NCBI GenBank assembly: GCA_933207985.1
Contig: OW240924.1
Coordinates: forward strand, 70,364,742 to 70,428,741
DNA length: 64,000 nt
From: Pelobates cultripes
Lineage: Eukaryota > Chordata > Amphibia > Anura > Pelobatidae
Reading direction: 5' to 3'
Part shown: piece after piece, positions 44,440 to 56,720 of the stretch
Numbering within the stretch: the stretch's first letter is position 1
Layout of the letters: every line of letters begins with the position of its first letter
Notes under the pieces: model-generated
Database searches by the model: none
Seen by the model: the letters and a program-made list of their open reading frames with translations, nothing else
What the model was told of the DNA's origin: nothing
Translations under genes and position numbers: made by a program

Positions 44440-46721
44440 CGCCCAAAGGGATATTTAACCTTACAAACTCCATACTAACTAAAGATGAAATACAGGTGCT
44501 ACAAAAAGGCTTAAAGTTTGCCCCCACAGTAGAAATTGATAAATTCAACTTCTACATAGACATGAATAAATTTATGAGAAATTTATGTCTTAAAAATTTT
44601 TTTGCTGAAAAAGAAAATCAATTAGAAGAGCAACAGGAAACACAACACAATACAGAATTTGTACAAACACAACTAAAAGATAAATCTCATTTCTTTCCTA
44701 GACACATGATTTCAGATAAAATGAAAACCTTTGAAACGATGGTGATGGGTGAAATTAATAAAATTAAAAAATTAAATAAATTCCAACAAAATATGTCCAT
44801 AAAAGAGAAAAGTATCCTAAAGAATCTACAGAGTAACAAAGACCTAGTCATTAAACCGGCTGATAAAGGGGGAGGGATAGTAATACTATCTAGTCCTAAC
44901 TATAAGGCAGAATCCGAGAGAATCCTTTCGGATAATACAACATACCAGAAGCTTAATTTAAACCCCATAGAGAAGGTTAAGAAACTCTTTGGTGATTTTA
45001 TCCAAAAGGGACTAGAATTAAAAATCCTTACAGAAAAAGAAGGGAAATATTTACAAGTGGCACACCCGAAAACACCAGTTTTTTATTATTTACCGAAAAT
45101 ACATAAAAACCCTCTCAATCCCCCAGGACGCCCTATCATTTCGGGGATTGATTCTATATCTTCAAAAATCTCCGAGTACATAGATATATTGTTACAACCA
45201 ATAGTTGGAAAAACAAGAGCACATCTTAAAGATACGATCCATATACTGCAAGTCCTAGATTCCACTCAATGGAAGGAAAGTTATCATTTAGTAACAAGTG
45301 ATGTTACATCCCTCTATACCATTATTCCACATGACATGGGGATCAAGGCAGTTAAATATTTCCTCACTAAAGCTAATTTTAAAACAGAACAAATTGATTT
45401 TATTCTAGAAGGAATTTTACTCATTTTAAACAACAATTATTTTTGGTATCAGGATTCTTTTTATCTACAAATTAGGGGTACAGCAATGGGCACCAAATTC
45501 GCACCCAGTTACGCAAATCTTTTTATGGCGTACTGGGAGGAACATTTTATTTTTTCATCTCATCCTTGGGTGTCGAATTTGGTGTCCTATCGAAGATACA
45601 TAGATGATATCTTTTTTATCTGGGAAGGTTCCACAGATCTACTAGAAAATTTTAAACTTTTTTTAAAAGATAATGATTGGGGAATCATTTTAACAACTAT
45701 ACAAAGCCAGACAGAAATCCAATTCTTAGATCTTTTAATTTTCATACAGAATGGGCAAATTTTAACAAAAAATTTTTTTAAGGAAGTAGATGCAAACGGG
45801 TACATCGAGAAATCAAGTTGCCACCATAAACCATGGCTGAAAAACGCGCCAAAAGGACAATTTTTGAGGATAAGACGCAATTGTACAAATGATGAAGATT
45901 ATGTAATACAGGCAAGAAAAATAAAAACACAGTTCGAAGAGAAAGGATATGAGGAAAAGGAATTGGAGGAAGCCATGGAGGACGTAAAACAAATTTCAAG
46001 AACAGAATTATTAACTTATAAATCAAAAACTGATCAACAAAAATATCCAAAAAAAACCCCTTTTATATGCAACTTTAATGGCAACCATAAAAAAATGAAT
46101 AAAGCTATCAAGAAATATTGGCATGTTTTGCAAGAAGATACGGTCCTAAAAGATATTTTACCAAGTCAACCTCATATAATATATAGAGGGGCAGCTAACC
46201 TGAAAAGGACCTTAGTCCAAAGCAGTGAAGGACCTAAAACTAATGCACATTTTCTAAATCAAAATAAAGGTTTTTATGGGTGTGGGACCTGCTTAGCGTG
46301 CAGAACCACTAAAAGTAAAAAAAGATGCATAACTAATATTAAGGAATACACGAATAAAGATTTTACTATTAGGGATCAACTAACATGTTTCTCGAAAGGA
46401 GTAATCTACATATTAAAATGTCCTTGTAACTTACTTTATATAGGTAGAACCATAAGATGTGTACATACGAGAATTTCAGAACACATACGTAATATTAAGA
46501 AAGGACTAGAGACACATAGTGTATCCAATCATTTTAAAACACACCATAATCAAGATCCCGAGAAGCTTTTTTTCTGCCCATTAAAACTGGTAAAAAGAGA
46601 TTGGAGGGGAGGAGATTTTAATAAAAAAATTGGAATAGAAGAAATGAGATGTATATACAATTTTAATACTCTCATACCATATGGGTTAAATTCAGATTTC
46701 GAGATGTGTCATTTCTTTTAA
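44328..46721 (+). CDS. PLE ORF2, unit G
   Basis: Complete 797-codon frame. It differs from the other units at D69E and K90N, both in the N-terminal region before the RT motifs; every catalytic residue listed for unit C is unchanged. Its differences from the other copies cluster in ORF1, the leader and the first 100 codons of ORF2, with few beyond. That could mean gene conversion of the 3' part by a sister copy. Confidence 0.92.
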   Translation: MARETHIMGISRETPKVQRTRIGRRNRRQQREEGEVVTPKGIFNLTNSILTKDEIQVLQKGLKFAPTVEIDKFNFYIDMNKFMRNLCLKNFFAEKENQLEEQQETQHNTEFVQTQLKDKSHFFPRHMISDKMKTFETMVMGEINKIKKLNKFQQNMSIKEKSILKNLQSNKDLVIKPADKGGGIVILSSPNYKAESERILSDNTTYQKLNLNPIEKVKKLFGDFIQKGLELKILTEKEGKYLQVAHPKTPVFYYLPKIHKNPLNPPGRPIISGIDSISSKISEYIDILLQPIVGKTRAHLKDTIHILQVLDSTQWKESYHLVTSDVTSLYTIIPHDMGIKAVKYFLTKANFKTEQIDFILEGILLILNNNYFWYQDSFYLQIRGTAMGTKFAPSYANLFMAYWEEHFIFSSHPWVSNLVSYRRYIDDIFFIWEGSTDLLENFKLFLKDNDWGIILTTIQSQTEIQFLDLLIFIQNGQILTKNFFKEVDANGYIEKSSCHHKPWLKNAPKGQFLRIRRNCTNDEDYVIQARKIKTQFEEKGYEEKELEEAMEDVKQISRTELLTYKSKTDQQKYPKKTPFICNFNGNHKKMNKAIKKYWHVLQEDTVLKDILPSQPHIIYRGAANLKRTLVQSSEGPKTNAHFLNQNKGFYGCGTCLACRTTKSKKRCITNIKEYTNKDFTIRDQLTCFSKGVIYILKCPCNLLYIGRTIRCVHTRISEHIRNIKKGLETHSVSNHFKTHHNQDPEKLFFCPLKLVKRDWRGGDFNKKIGIEEMRCIYNFNTLIPYGLNSDFEMCHFF

Positions 46722-47967
46722 AAGATTATTAATATGGAATGCCATTGATGTTTTTAATAGCAATATGATATATTTTATTTACTATATTTTTTTTACATTA
46801 TCCTAATATGATATTCGGATTCTATATTGCACAATATAGTTCTGAGGAATTTGTCACTTTAGATATAATTAATAATCAATTTCCAAATACAAATTCCAAA
46901 AACTTTGCAATCTAAGAATTTCTGATTAATAATCAATAAGTACACTCAATCATATTAATCACCATCTCACGTTAAGAGCATGATCACCATAGCATGACTA
47001 TTAATGGTGTAGGGGATTTCACTATATGGATTAAAATATATATTCCAATTCACAGTGCATGTATTTTTCACAGGTATTGAATATCTTATGTAGGTGAAAT
47101 ACTTTATGTTCTTTAAGAATGTATATATTACGATATTCTGGTGCCTCACCATCATGTTAAGGAACGCACAGCCGATTCAGCTTTGCGTCCCGATAATATG
47201 GAGGTGAACTCTGAGAACGCAACGTAACGAAGTTTGGAACGCACGTTGCGTTCCAGCGACATCATCACCCCAATCCGGAAGTGAAACCGCGAACCCGGAA
47301 GTGGAATCGCAAACTTCAGCCGCAGTTGGAACGCACGATGCGTTCCAAAGAGAAATCAGCCGGAACCCGGAAGTAAAGGCACACAGGGGATAAATGAACG
47401 TTCGACTGCAAGGAACATTTACTTATACCGATTGAAAAAGCCCCCGGAGGGGCGAAACGCGTTTCGGTGACCATTGAACTTTATAGCCATTTGGCAGGAC
47501 TCATATATATAGTATATAGCTGTATATTTTGTGTTTTTAATTATTTTTCAAAATAATGAAGTTTTACTATTTTTTTTATATACAATAAAAGTACTTTTTT
47601 TACTAAGATCCATATTGGATTCTGGACCTCATTCCAATTTGAACAATCAACAGCTCATGTGGAAGTAGGAGTGGGACATCCTTTTGAATAGTCCCAAGGC
47701 GATATTCATGGGAGCCATATGAGATTTGGCTCCAGGCTTGTGAGTACCAGACTTCACTTCCTCAATATTCCATTTTACTAGACAATATTACACTATTACG
47801 TGCTTTGTTTATCTCTTTCAGACGTATTTTAAGTGTGACCTACCCTCTACATTGTATGTATTTGCTTTCTATTTGTTGAGTGGTGTAAGGGGTTTCCACT
47901 CAGGGGGTTTATAGCTTTATTGCTATCACACTTTATCCTATTACCTCTCTGTATATATTTGTTTTTT
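46722..47967 (+). promoter_or_regulatory. terminal pseudo-LTR of the array, unit G tail
   Basis: Equivalent to the reference spacer at 30970-32265 but cut at TATATTTGTTTTTT, in the leader region downstream of the candidate intron. It includes the CCGGAAGT block, the ribozyme motif, AATAAA (47584-47589) and a candidate intron (47740-47821). It meets the right target duplication at 47968. Confidence 0.75.
47426..47469 (+). ncRNA. hammerhead-like ribozyme, unit G
   Basis: Same motif as 31674-31717, in the last pseudo-LTR. Confidence 0.6.
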
Positions 47968-47982
47968 CCATCTCAAATTAAG
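47968..47982. repeat. target-site duplication of the PLE array, right copy
   Basis: CCATCTCAAATTAAG, identical to 19989-20003. Removing the array and one copy rejoins ...GTGGGA-CCATCTCAAATTAAG-GTTTC.... Confidence 0.85.
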
Positions 47983-49039
47983 GTTTCTTTCCCACTGTCC
48001 CACTGAGTTTCTTCAGATGCAGGACGCCAGAGTACTGGCCTCAATCTATGTAGTGCAAGAGTTTTATTAGACGCGCTCACAGTGTGCCTTCTAAACAAAG
48101 GGCATTAAGGGCACAGAGTGCTTCAAAAGTGCTCTCCGCATGTGCTGCCCAGAGTGGGGCTGGCTGACCAAGCAGGCTGCAAGTCTTTTGGGTGGACATG
48201 GTAGGTCATCGCTGGTTCTGGAGGTTGGGTGGAGGCTTGGAAGAGGTCGGGTCTGAGTGTTGCCAGGTCTATTGGTAGCCTTTGTTTGGTACTTTAGTAG
48301 GGCTCCCCTTCCAGAACCCCCCCCCCCCCATTCATAAATTGCCTTGGTAGTGGCAGCTTTTTTTGTTTTAACCTTTCACCACCAGAACCAAGTTGCAGGC
48401 GTTCCATGACACACACTATATATGGTGTAGTGAAATAAGGGTCTGCTGAGCTGCTACAGGGTCTGCTGAGCTGCTACAGTAGGTTGTTATTAATATTTTA
48501 TTCAATAGTGTAATTTATTATCAGAATAGTGAAAGTTCTGCTTTCAAAACCTTTGAGAGGTGGAGTAAAAAAAAACTTTTATTGGCAGTACCTTGGATAT
48601 GATTTGGAAGTGAGTGGAATTAGCCAAATATAATTAGAAGGGTGACCTACTAAAATTATAACCTAGACAGTTACAGCCACAGTAGTAAAGTGGGTTTAAC
48701 ATGGATAGAGCGTTAAGAAAAATGAGGACTTAAAGCTTGCTGAAGTGCTTTATGCATGAATAGTATATCCTCTTTTTTTATTTTACAAGAAGTGCAGATT
48801 TCAATAGAAATTGGCACTTTTATGAATTAACCTTGTTACTCCCCCCTGGCTGTCAATCAGATAACCAGTCTTGTTACTTCCTGGTTGTTTAGCTAGGTGG
48901 AGCTAAACTCAAGAGGCAGCAATTGCTCAGAGCACCTGCCTTGGAAAGATATGTCATGGAGCTGTACCTATAGAAACGTAATGCAAATTTAAGCTGAGCT
49001 TTATGGAACTTTTAGAAATAAGAACCAAATGTTACATAG
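47983..49039. other. unassigned stretch
   Basis: No gene seen. A perfect 20-bp tandem duplication (unit starting GGGTCTGCTGAG) lies at 48439-48478 and a C-run at about 48320-48329. Confidence 0.4.
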
Positions 49040-49280
49040 CTACTACATATATTTAAGATTAATTTTAAATTCTAAAATGTAATACATTCCAGAAGAGAAA
49101 AAAACAGAAATATCAACAGAAATAGGAGAATTGTAAATTCACAATATATGACAGATCTCCTATAAGGCGGGCACTGTTATGTTTCAATTTTTTTTTCTTT
49201 CAATTTCCTGTTTCAATTTTCCCATCCCTATGCCCCTTTTATCGCAGCCACCTTATTGGCACCTTCCCTAATTATGTCAG
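49040..49280. repeat. dispersed repeat, copy 1
   Basis: Resembles 56530-56720 in the same order: CCAGAAGAGAAA / GCAGAAGAGAAA, then TAGGAGAA, CTATAAGG/CTATAAAGG, GCACTGTT/ACACTGTT, then TTTTTTTCTTTCAATTT and CCTATGCCCCTT/CTCTGTCCCTTG. The family is unknown. Confidence 0.5.
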
Positions 49281-49816
49281 CATGAATTGTCTGATCTCTA
49301 ATAAAAACACCATTTCACTATTACCCTATTATCATTGAGGTACACTAGATGAACCTTACTTAGGAAAAAACTATCATACATCAACCCTTTAAAAAAACAA
49401 CATTTTTTAATGGTGTCAGGACCATGACAGTACATATAAGTCTGTGGCTGATTAAAGGAATCCTTGTCCATCACCTAGGAGGACAGGTAGCTTAGTACCT
49501 AAACCCCAACCACTCATGTATCATAAATGAAAGGGAATAACCTAATGTCAAAATGCCATTACAACAATCAATATGGGTAACATAATTTTTTAACACAAGC
49601 AATGCAATGTATTTCTAATAGTAGAGTTAACTCTGAGCTGGACAGTACTTCCCTAATAGTACCCCATTATAATGGAGAGCCATCTCCTTGTCCTTCCAAT
49701 CTTTTTCCAGTGAAAGAATCACTTTCAGGATTAGTCACTTTACAATTGGAAATGTGGATCCATGATTTGAACAGCAGCATTTTGTGGGGCCCCTTTCACA
49801 TAAGATTTAACAAGCT
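49281..49816. other. unassigned stretch
   Basis: No recognisable repeat or gene. The longest frame, 49602-49982, runs into the neighbouring LTR and has no known motif. Confidence 0.35.
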
Positions 49817-49821
49817 CTTTT

Positions 49822-50403
49822 TGTCATACCTCCTCGCGGCCCACGTTGCTCCGGTCCCACCGTCTGTCCTGCTCCTCCAGGCTCTGCTGGCATCCGGCCG
49901 ACAATGCGCACGCCCCCTGGTGCATGCGCGTGACCGGGAGCACGTTCAGGGACGCGCTCATACAAGTGCCGCTTGCCTCTAAACCCTTTAAAGTGACAGT
50001 AACATAATTTCATGTTAACTGGTAACCTTTTTATATACTATCCTATTCTCTTCCCTAGCCTATCAGATCTCTCTTAGCCCTATTTATACCTCCCTCCTAC
50101 ATCACTTCCTTGCCCTGTCGTGGTTTATTGTAGCCCGAGAGTGCGTTCTATTAACTTGTCTTTTCTTGGTATCTGACTTCGGCTTGTCTCTGGTTTTCCA
50201 TATCTCTGGCTTCCCTGACCCTTGGCTTTGTTTATCGTTTATTCTTCCTTCTCCTACCCTGACCTTGGCTCGTCTGACCATTCTGGTTTTATTCCTTATT
50301 ATTATTCACGTTAAGTCTGGCCCCTTTAAGGAGCGGTAATACGTCTAGCTCAAGTTGTCTTTTAGTCCCATAGTTAGCGTGTTGGGGGAGTTTAACCTTG
50401 ACA
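49822..50403. mobile_element. solo LTR with 5-bp target duplication
   Basis: It starts TGTCATACC and ends CCTTGACA, so the ends form TGTCA/TGACA. CTTTT lies directly on both sides (49817-49821 and 50404-50408). A TG...CA block of 582 bp with 5-bp duplications is a solo LTR, probably Ty3/gypsy-like, left by recombination between the two LTRs of an element. There is no internal coding sequence. The duplication is low-complexity, which lowers its weight somewhat. Confidence 0.7.
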
Positions 50404-50408
50404 CTTTT

Positions 50409-51023
50409 TTCTTGCAAAGTCTCATATTATTAAATAATCTCCAGGTGTGATAGCATGCAATGGTTTCATTCTTGCCGGCAATGCTTTCACTAAAGGCTTG
50501 CGTAAATGACATGCAAATATTGTTCACTTTACTATTTAAACTCATAGACAATAGACATTAACACATAACACACCAATTCATTACAAAACATAGAATTCAT
50601 ACTCCACAATCATTGCAATATGATTCATGTTGTCGTCACCCAAAACAGAAAACAACAGACGTAGTAGATATACACAATGGAAATCCAGTTTAGGGCATAT
50701 TACATTTTTACTAAGGGTAGTTAACAAACTGACAAGGGTGATCAATTACAAATGCAATATTAACTAACATCTCCAATTAAATATTTGACTCCATTCTCAA
50801 ACTTTTTTACAAGAATCTATTCGGCAAATTTCTGCAAACTATTTGACTTCAACGGAAGCAGACAACTAGCACTGAAGATAGATCACAAAACTCTACAAAT
50901 GAACAGGAAAGTTGAAGAAAACAGGAAGTCTGCAATTGCAACCACAACAATTAGCTACACTCTGTAGATCAGACCACAAAACAGAGCCTCTCAGAGCTAT
51001 TAGAACTACTCCAACTCCCACTA
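50409..51023. other. unassigned stretch
   Basis: AT-rich, with no gene or repeat boundary recognised. Confidence 0.35.
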
Positions 51024-51031
51024 CTCTTGGA

Positions 51032-51196
51032 TAGAGATGTCGCGAACCGTTCAACATGGATGCTGTCCAGGAGGTGGGAGGGTCTGGGAGGGAGGGTCTG
51101 CTGGAGATTGGCCGGGATGTGTCAGCTGACCGCGGTTCGCGGCGAACCGTGGCGAGCGGTTCACGCAAAGTTCGCGAACGGTTCGCGACATCTCTA
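51032..51196. mobile_element. 165-bp hAT MITE
   Basis: The ends are perfect inverted repeats of 21 bp beginning TAGAGATGTCGCGAAC, and CTCTTGGA is duplicated outside (51024-51031 and 51197-51204). An 8-bp duplication with these ends indicates a hAT-derived MITE. The interior has further palindromic GC-rich pieces (CGCGGTTCGCGGCGAACCG). Non-coding. Confidence 0.88.
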
Positions 51197-51329
51197 CTCT
51201 TGGACAATAGCAATAACTATAGTATTATTTAATGGGACAAACTGATTAAAATATATTTTAAAATCAGCACAGTAACAGGAACACTCAAATATTCTAATTG
51301 TCTGTTAAGTTGCAACTTATTTCACTGAG

Positions 51330-53190
<1,861 letters not shown>

Positions 53191-54879
53191 TGCAGACCTT
53201 CTGCTTTAGCAATGCGCATCCAAACCACACCACACTTTAACACATAGTCACTGCATCCTCTCAGAATGAACCTTTAACAGCTGTATTATTTATTACATAA
53301 AAATGTAAGATATACCATTTTTATTTTCTTCCATTTACTACTTATGTTTAATTGTATTTTCATGATCACCTGATTATAATTATACTCCATGCAAAGAGGG
53401 TTTTTTTTCTCTAGATTTTATACTTTCAACTTTTATTGATCAATTATATATATGCAGGCCACAATGGCCACACAAGGTATGTACCCTGTCTATCAACCTA
53501 ATAGACATTGAGCAAATATTTAGACCAGTTGTCACAGGATTGGTGTCAGCTGTATTTTTCTGGCCTCAGACATTCAATAGATTTTCACTATGCCATGTTA
53601 ACGGTCTGGCAAACCTTTGAGTTGACCGGTCAAGTTGAGTGTCCAATGGCCATACAAATGCAGACTCTACCATTGTCCATCATTTTCTGATCCAGACTGC
53701 AAGCCTGACCAAAACCTCAAACCCAATGCACATGGAGTCTACAGTTGTGGTCACAAGGAATAAAAATCTCAGCATCCCCTTCAACAAATGTTGTCCACCT
53801 TCACAATTTAAAAGATCACATTGAATCAGAGACATATTAGTGGTAAGCCTTTTTTTTTTTTTTTTTTACCCAAGATGGTGTATTTTCCTGAATATGAAAC
53901 TACTAAGAAATTATGTTGTACTAATATATATGGCATTTGCTGCACATGGTCACCAGAAGTTAAACGGGGAGTTAGTATTGTGATTTTTTTTCCTCCTGAA
54001 GCCACATGAAGGGAGGGGCCAACACATCAACAGTTGTATTATACATTATGTTTTCGGGAGAATAAGTCAGTTCAGGGGTTAACCAACAACAACATAGGCT
54101 TAATTTTGTAAACATGCTTAGAACTATCATGTCCCATCTTAATAAATATACAAAAATGCCCATCAAGACACCTACAGTAATTATAACAAAAATACAACTA
54201 ATTAAGAAACAATAATACATGGAATGGATATCCTGTAGCAAGCACAAGTTATCGTACTGCACTGTGTTATTAAGAGTACCTGTAGCGAGCAACAGTTAGC
54301 ATAAGGCATATTATTAAGCTGGTGTTGGACCGCTGTAAAAGTGTAATTATCTAGTGGCTCTAGTCTATATACATACGTGTATGTACAGTATGGATTCTTC
54401 ATAACAAACGTACAGTCCAGGGAAGATGTGGTGATTAGCTTTCTTTACATTTAATCCCTTAAGGGGCTTTAACTACTAGACGCTAATGAGGTGAGTATTG
54501 TCTCAGTAGGAATGTACTGAGCTCATCATACAAACACCACGACACATACACGCTATCCCACTCTCATAGAAAGTGTAGTGGGCTAATGATATAGAAGTAA
54601 CAATCATACCAGTCATATGGGTCCCATTCAATATGATATGCAATATAATGCTAAGTAAAAACTTTAAACTTTATAAAACAGGAGACTGGAGAAATAGGCA
54701 GAGATAAAATAGTAAACATAATTCAGGGTCTGTACCCTTAGAGTCCATACATCCCTTATGGGGAAATATATATTACCCACAACCCACACCTAGGTTGTCA
54801 ACATATATATCTACATATATATCTACATATATATATATATATTGGAAAAATAAGTACAATATTTAGCCACTTGTCTCTT
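53191..54879. other. unassigned AT-rich stretch
   Basis: No coding region recognised. A poly-T run lies at about 53850 and an ATATATCTAC/(TA)n tract at about 54800-54842. Confidence 0.4.
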
Positions 54880-55060
54880 TTACCAGAGATTTCTCCCTCC
54901 TTTACCAGAGACTTCAGTAGACCCACAGCCAGGTGTCTCTGGAACAAACTTCTATTACACCGGAGACTTCAACTGACCCTATACCCTCTCCAACACTGGA
55001 GATATCTCATTTACTGGAGACTTTAGTAGACCCACAGCCGGGTGTCTCTGAAATAACCAC
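54880..55060. repeat. diverged direct duplication, offset about 109 bp
   Basis: The block TTACCAGAGACTTCAGTAG...GGTGTCTCTGGAA (from 54902) recurs as TTACTGGAGACTTTAGTAG...GGTGTCTCTGAAA (from 55011). A shorter third piece, ACCAGAGATTTC, lies just upstream at about 54884. The 69-codon frame over it (54933-55142) has no known domain. Confidence 0.65.
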
Positions 55061-55576
55061 TTCACTTCTAGGTTCGGGATCGAAGAGAGAGATAGCTAGG
55101 AGTCAGAAAAGGACAGAAATCAAATTGTCTTATACTCAGTAACTATTCTCCTTCTATCCCGGGTGAGCCCCCCATCTGTTAGGAAGTGAAGATTTTCTGG
55201 GTCCACAATATTACTCTCTCATGCAATGGACTTTCATCAATTTGGAACTCTCTGTATTTCTCCTCATCCCCAACCAGCTGGTAAGGAGCCCCAATGAGAC
55301 AACACAGTGTTAGGTTTAAGGTGCTTCTGACGTTTAATAGGTGGTACGACAGATTATATTCTAGAGGAAACAAGGGTGGTCTTATAAACATTATCCAATA
55401 AAAACATAAATCATCTATCTTATCTAAACATATCTTAACCTATAGCTATATAGCAGGTATAATAGGGAAGTACTCTTTATTCTCATGTTACCATACATGG
55501 TCAAGTCTTGCACTAAGCTAAATTTCAGTTTAACTACACAGTTAGAATTAAGAAAGTTACTACACATTTACAATTA
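55061..55576. other. unassigned stretch
   Basis: No gene or repeat ends identified. Confidence 0.35.
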
Positions 55577-56328
55577 CCGTATATACTCGTGTATAAGTCG
55601 ATCTCATGTATAAGTCGAGTGCAGTTTTGTGACCAACAATTGTGAAATATGCTATGCCTCGTGGATAAGTCGAGGGTAAAACTTGGGGCTATGAAATTCT
55701 GTGATTTTTATAATATATACACACACACTCATACAAACACACACTCTGCATTATATATACACACACTCATACAAACACACACTCTGCATTATATACACAC
55801 ACACACACTCATACAAACACACACTCATACAAACACACACTCTGCATTATATACACACACTCTGTGTATATAATGCAGAGTGTGTATATAATGCAGAGTG
55901 TGTGTTTGTGTAGTGTGTGTGAACTGGGTGGGGGGAGGGCATTTTTATTTAAATTTTTTTTTTTTATATATTATTTTTTATTATTTAAATTTTTTTTTTG
56001 TCCCCCCCTCCCTGCTTGTTAACTGGTCAGGGAGGGGGGCTATCTTAATCCCTGGTGGTCCAGTGGCATGGGCTGTGAAGTGGGGGGGCCGGAAGGAAGC
56101 ATTTACTTACCTTTCCTGCAGCTCCTGTCAGCTCCCTTCTCCTCCGTTCCGGTCAGCTCCACTGTAAGTATCGCGGTCTGGTTGCCGCACGGATCGTTGC
56201 AATGGCTCTGATGGCCGCGGCTCTCTAAGTTGCCATAATACAGACAGTGACTCGAGTATAAGTCGAGTGGTGGTTTTTAAGCACAAAATATGTGCTGAAA
56301 AACTAGACTTATACTCGAGTATATACTG
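55577..56328. mobile_element. TIR element with TA flanks (Tc1/mariner-like, non-autonomous)
   Basis: The ends are CCGTATATACTCG on the left and its near-exact inverse CGAGTATATACTG on the right, each continuing into (G)TATAAGTCGA-type sequence. TA lies on both outer sides (55575-55576 and 56329-56330). The interior has a tandem CACACTCATACAAAC / TCTGCATTATATA block (55725-55910), part of it inverted, and a C-run/G-run module (55980-56070) also found in the hAT element at 13555-15591. There is no transposase. The TA duplication is short, so the superfamily is tentative. Confidence 0.65.
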
Positions 56329-56529
56329 TAGATATGTTACTACGCAGTGAGAAATACAGAAGTAGAAAACAGAAAATAAGACGTTTATAGCTCTTTTTCT
56401 AAGGGTATATTCACTAAGCATTACATAGGTAAAGTGTTATATTCCCATCAATTTATATTTATTATTAATCAATTTTCCTTGTGCCGGATCTCAATATCTG
56501 GACACTACCATCTTGTTCTCATTTTGTTT

Positions 56530-56720
56530 AAAATTTTAATTGGAATATATTGCAGAAGAGAAATAAAAAAAAATAACCCAACAAAAAACAGACTTAGGAG
56601 AAGAATTTTAAGATGCTAAAATTATGACAAATGTACTATAAAGGGACACTGTTGGTATGTTATTTTTTTCTTTCAATTTTCCTTTTCCTCTGTCCCTTGT
56701 ATCTACCCCCAATGCCACTT
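56530..56720. repeat. dispersed repeat, copy 2
   Basis: Partner of 49040-49280. It contains AAAGGGACACTGTT, which also resembles the start of TTAAAGGGACAC-type T2 elements. Confidence 0.5.

Larger units (their letters stand above)
20004..47967. mobile_element. Penelope-like element array, about 28 kb
   Basis: Seven units of one Penelope-like retroelement, ordered: A minus (20004-24832), B minus truncated (24833-27045), C plus (27046-32050), D plus (32051-36551), 100-N gap, E minus truncated (36652-37968), F plus (37969-42973), G plus (42974-47967). Head-to-tail neighbours repeat with an exact 4829-bp period. Tandem copies, 5'-truncated partners and head-to-head inversions are typical of Penelope-like insertions, which use a pseudo-LTR arrangement. 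A 15-bp host sequence is duplicated on the two outer sides, so the array fills one target site. Unit G runs about 165 bp past the point where A ends, so the two outer ends are not the same element position. Confidence 0.9.

Noticed and set aside
20004..47967. LTR retrotransposon or DIRS element instead of PLE
   Set aside because: There is no protease, RNase H, integrase or tyrosine recombinase. The RT is followed by a GIY-YIG nuclease, and the copies are arranged as tandem and inverted pseudo-LTR units.
54933..55142. 69-codon frame as a host exon
   Set aside because: It lies over a diverged direct duplication, has no splice-site support, and the parallel repeat copy is closed by stops in the same frame.
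55720..55910. CRISPR-like repeat array
   Set aside because: The spaced CACACTCATACAAAC blocks are simple-sequence tandem repeats with no unique spacers, inside a TIR element in a eukaryotic genome.
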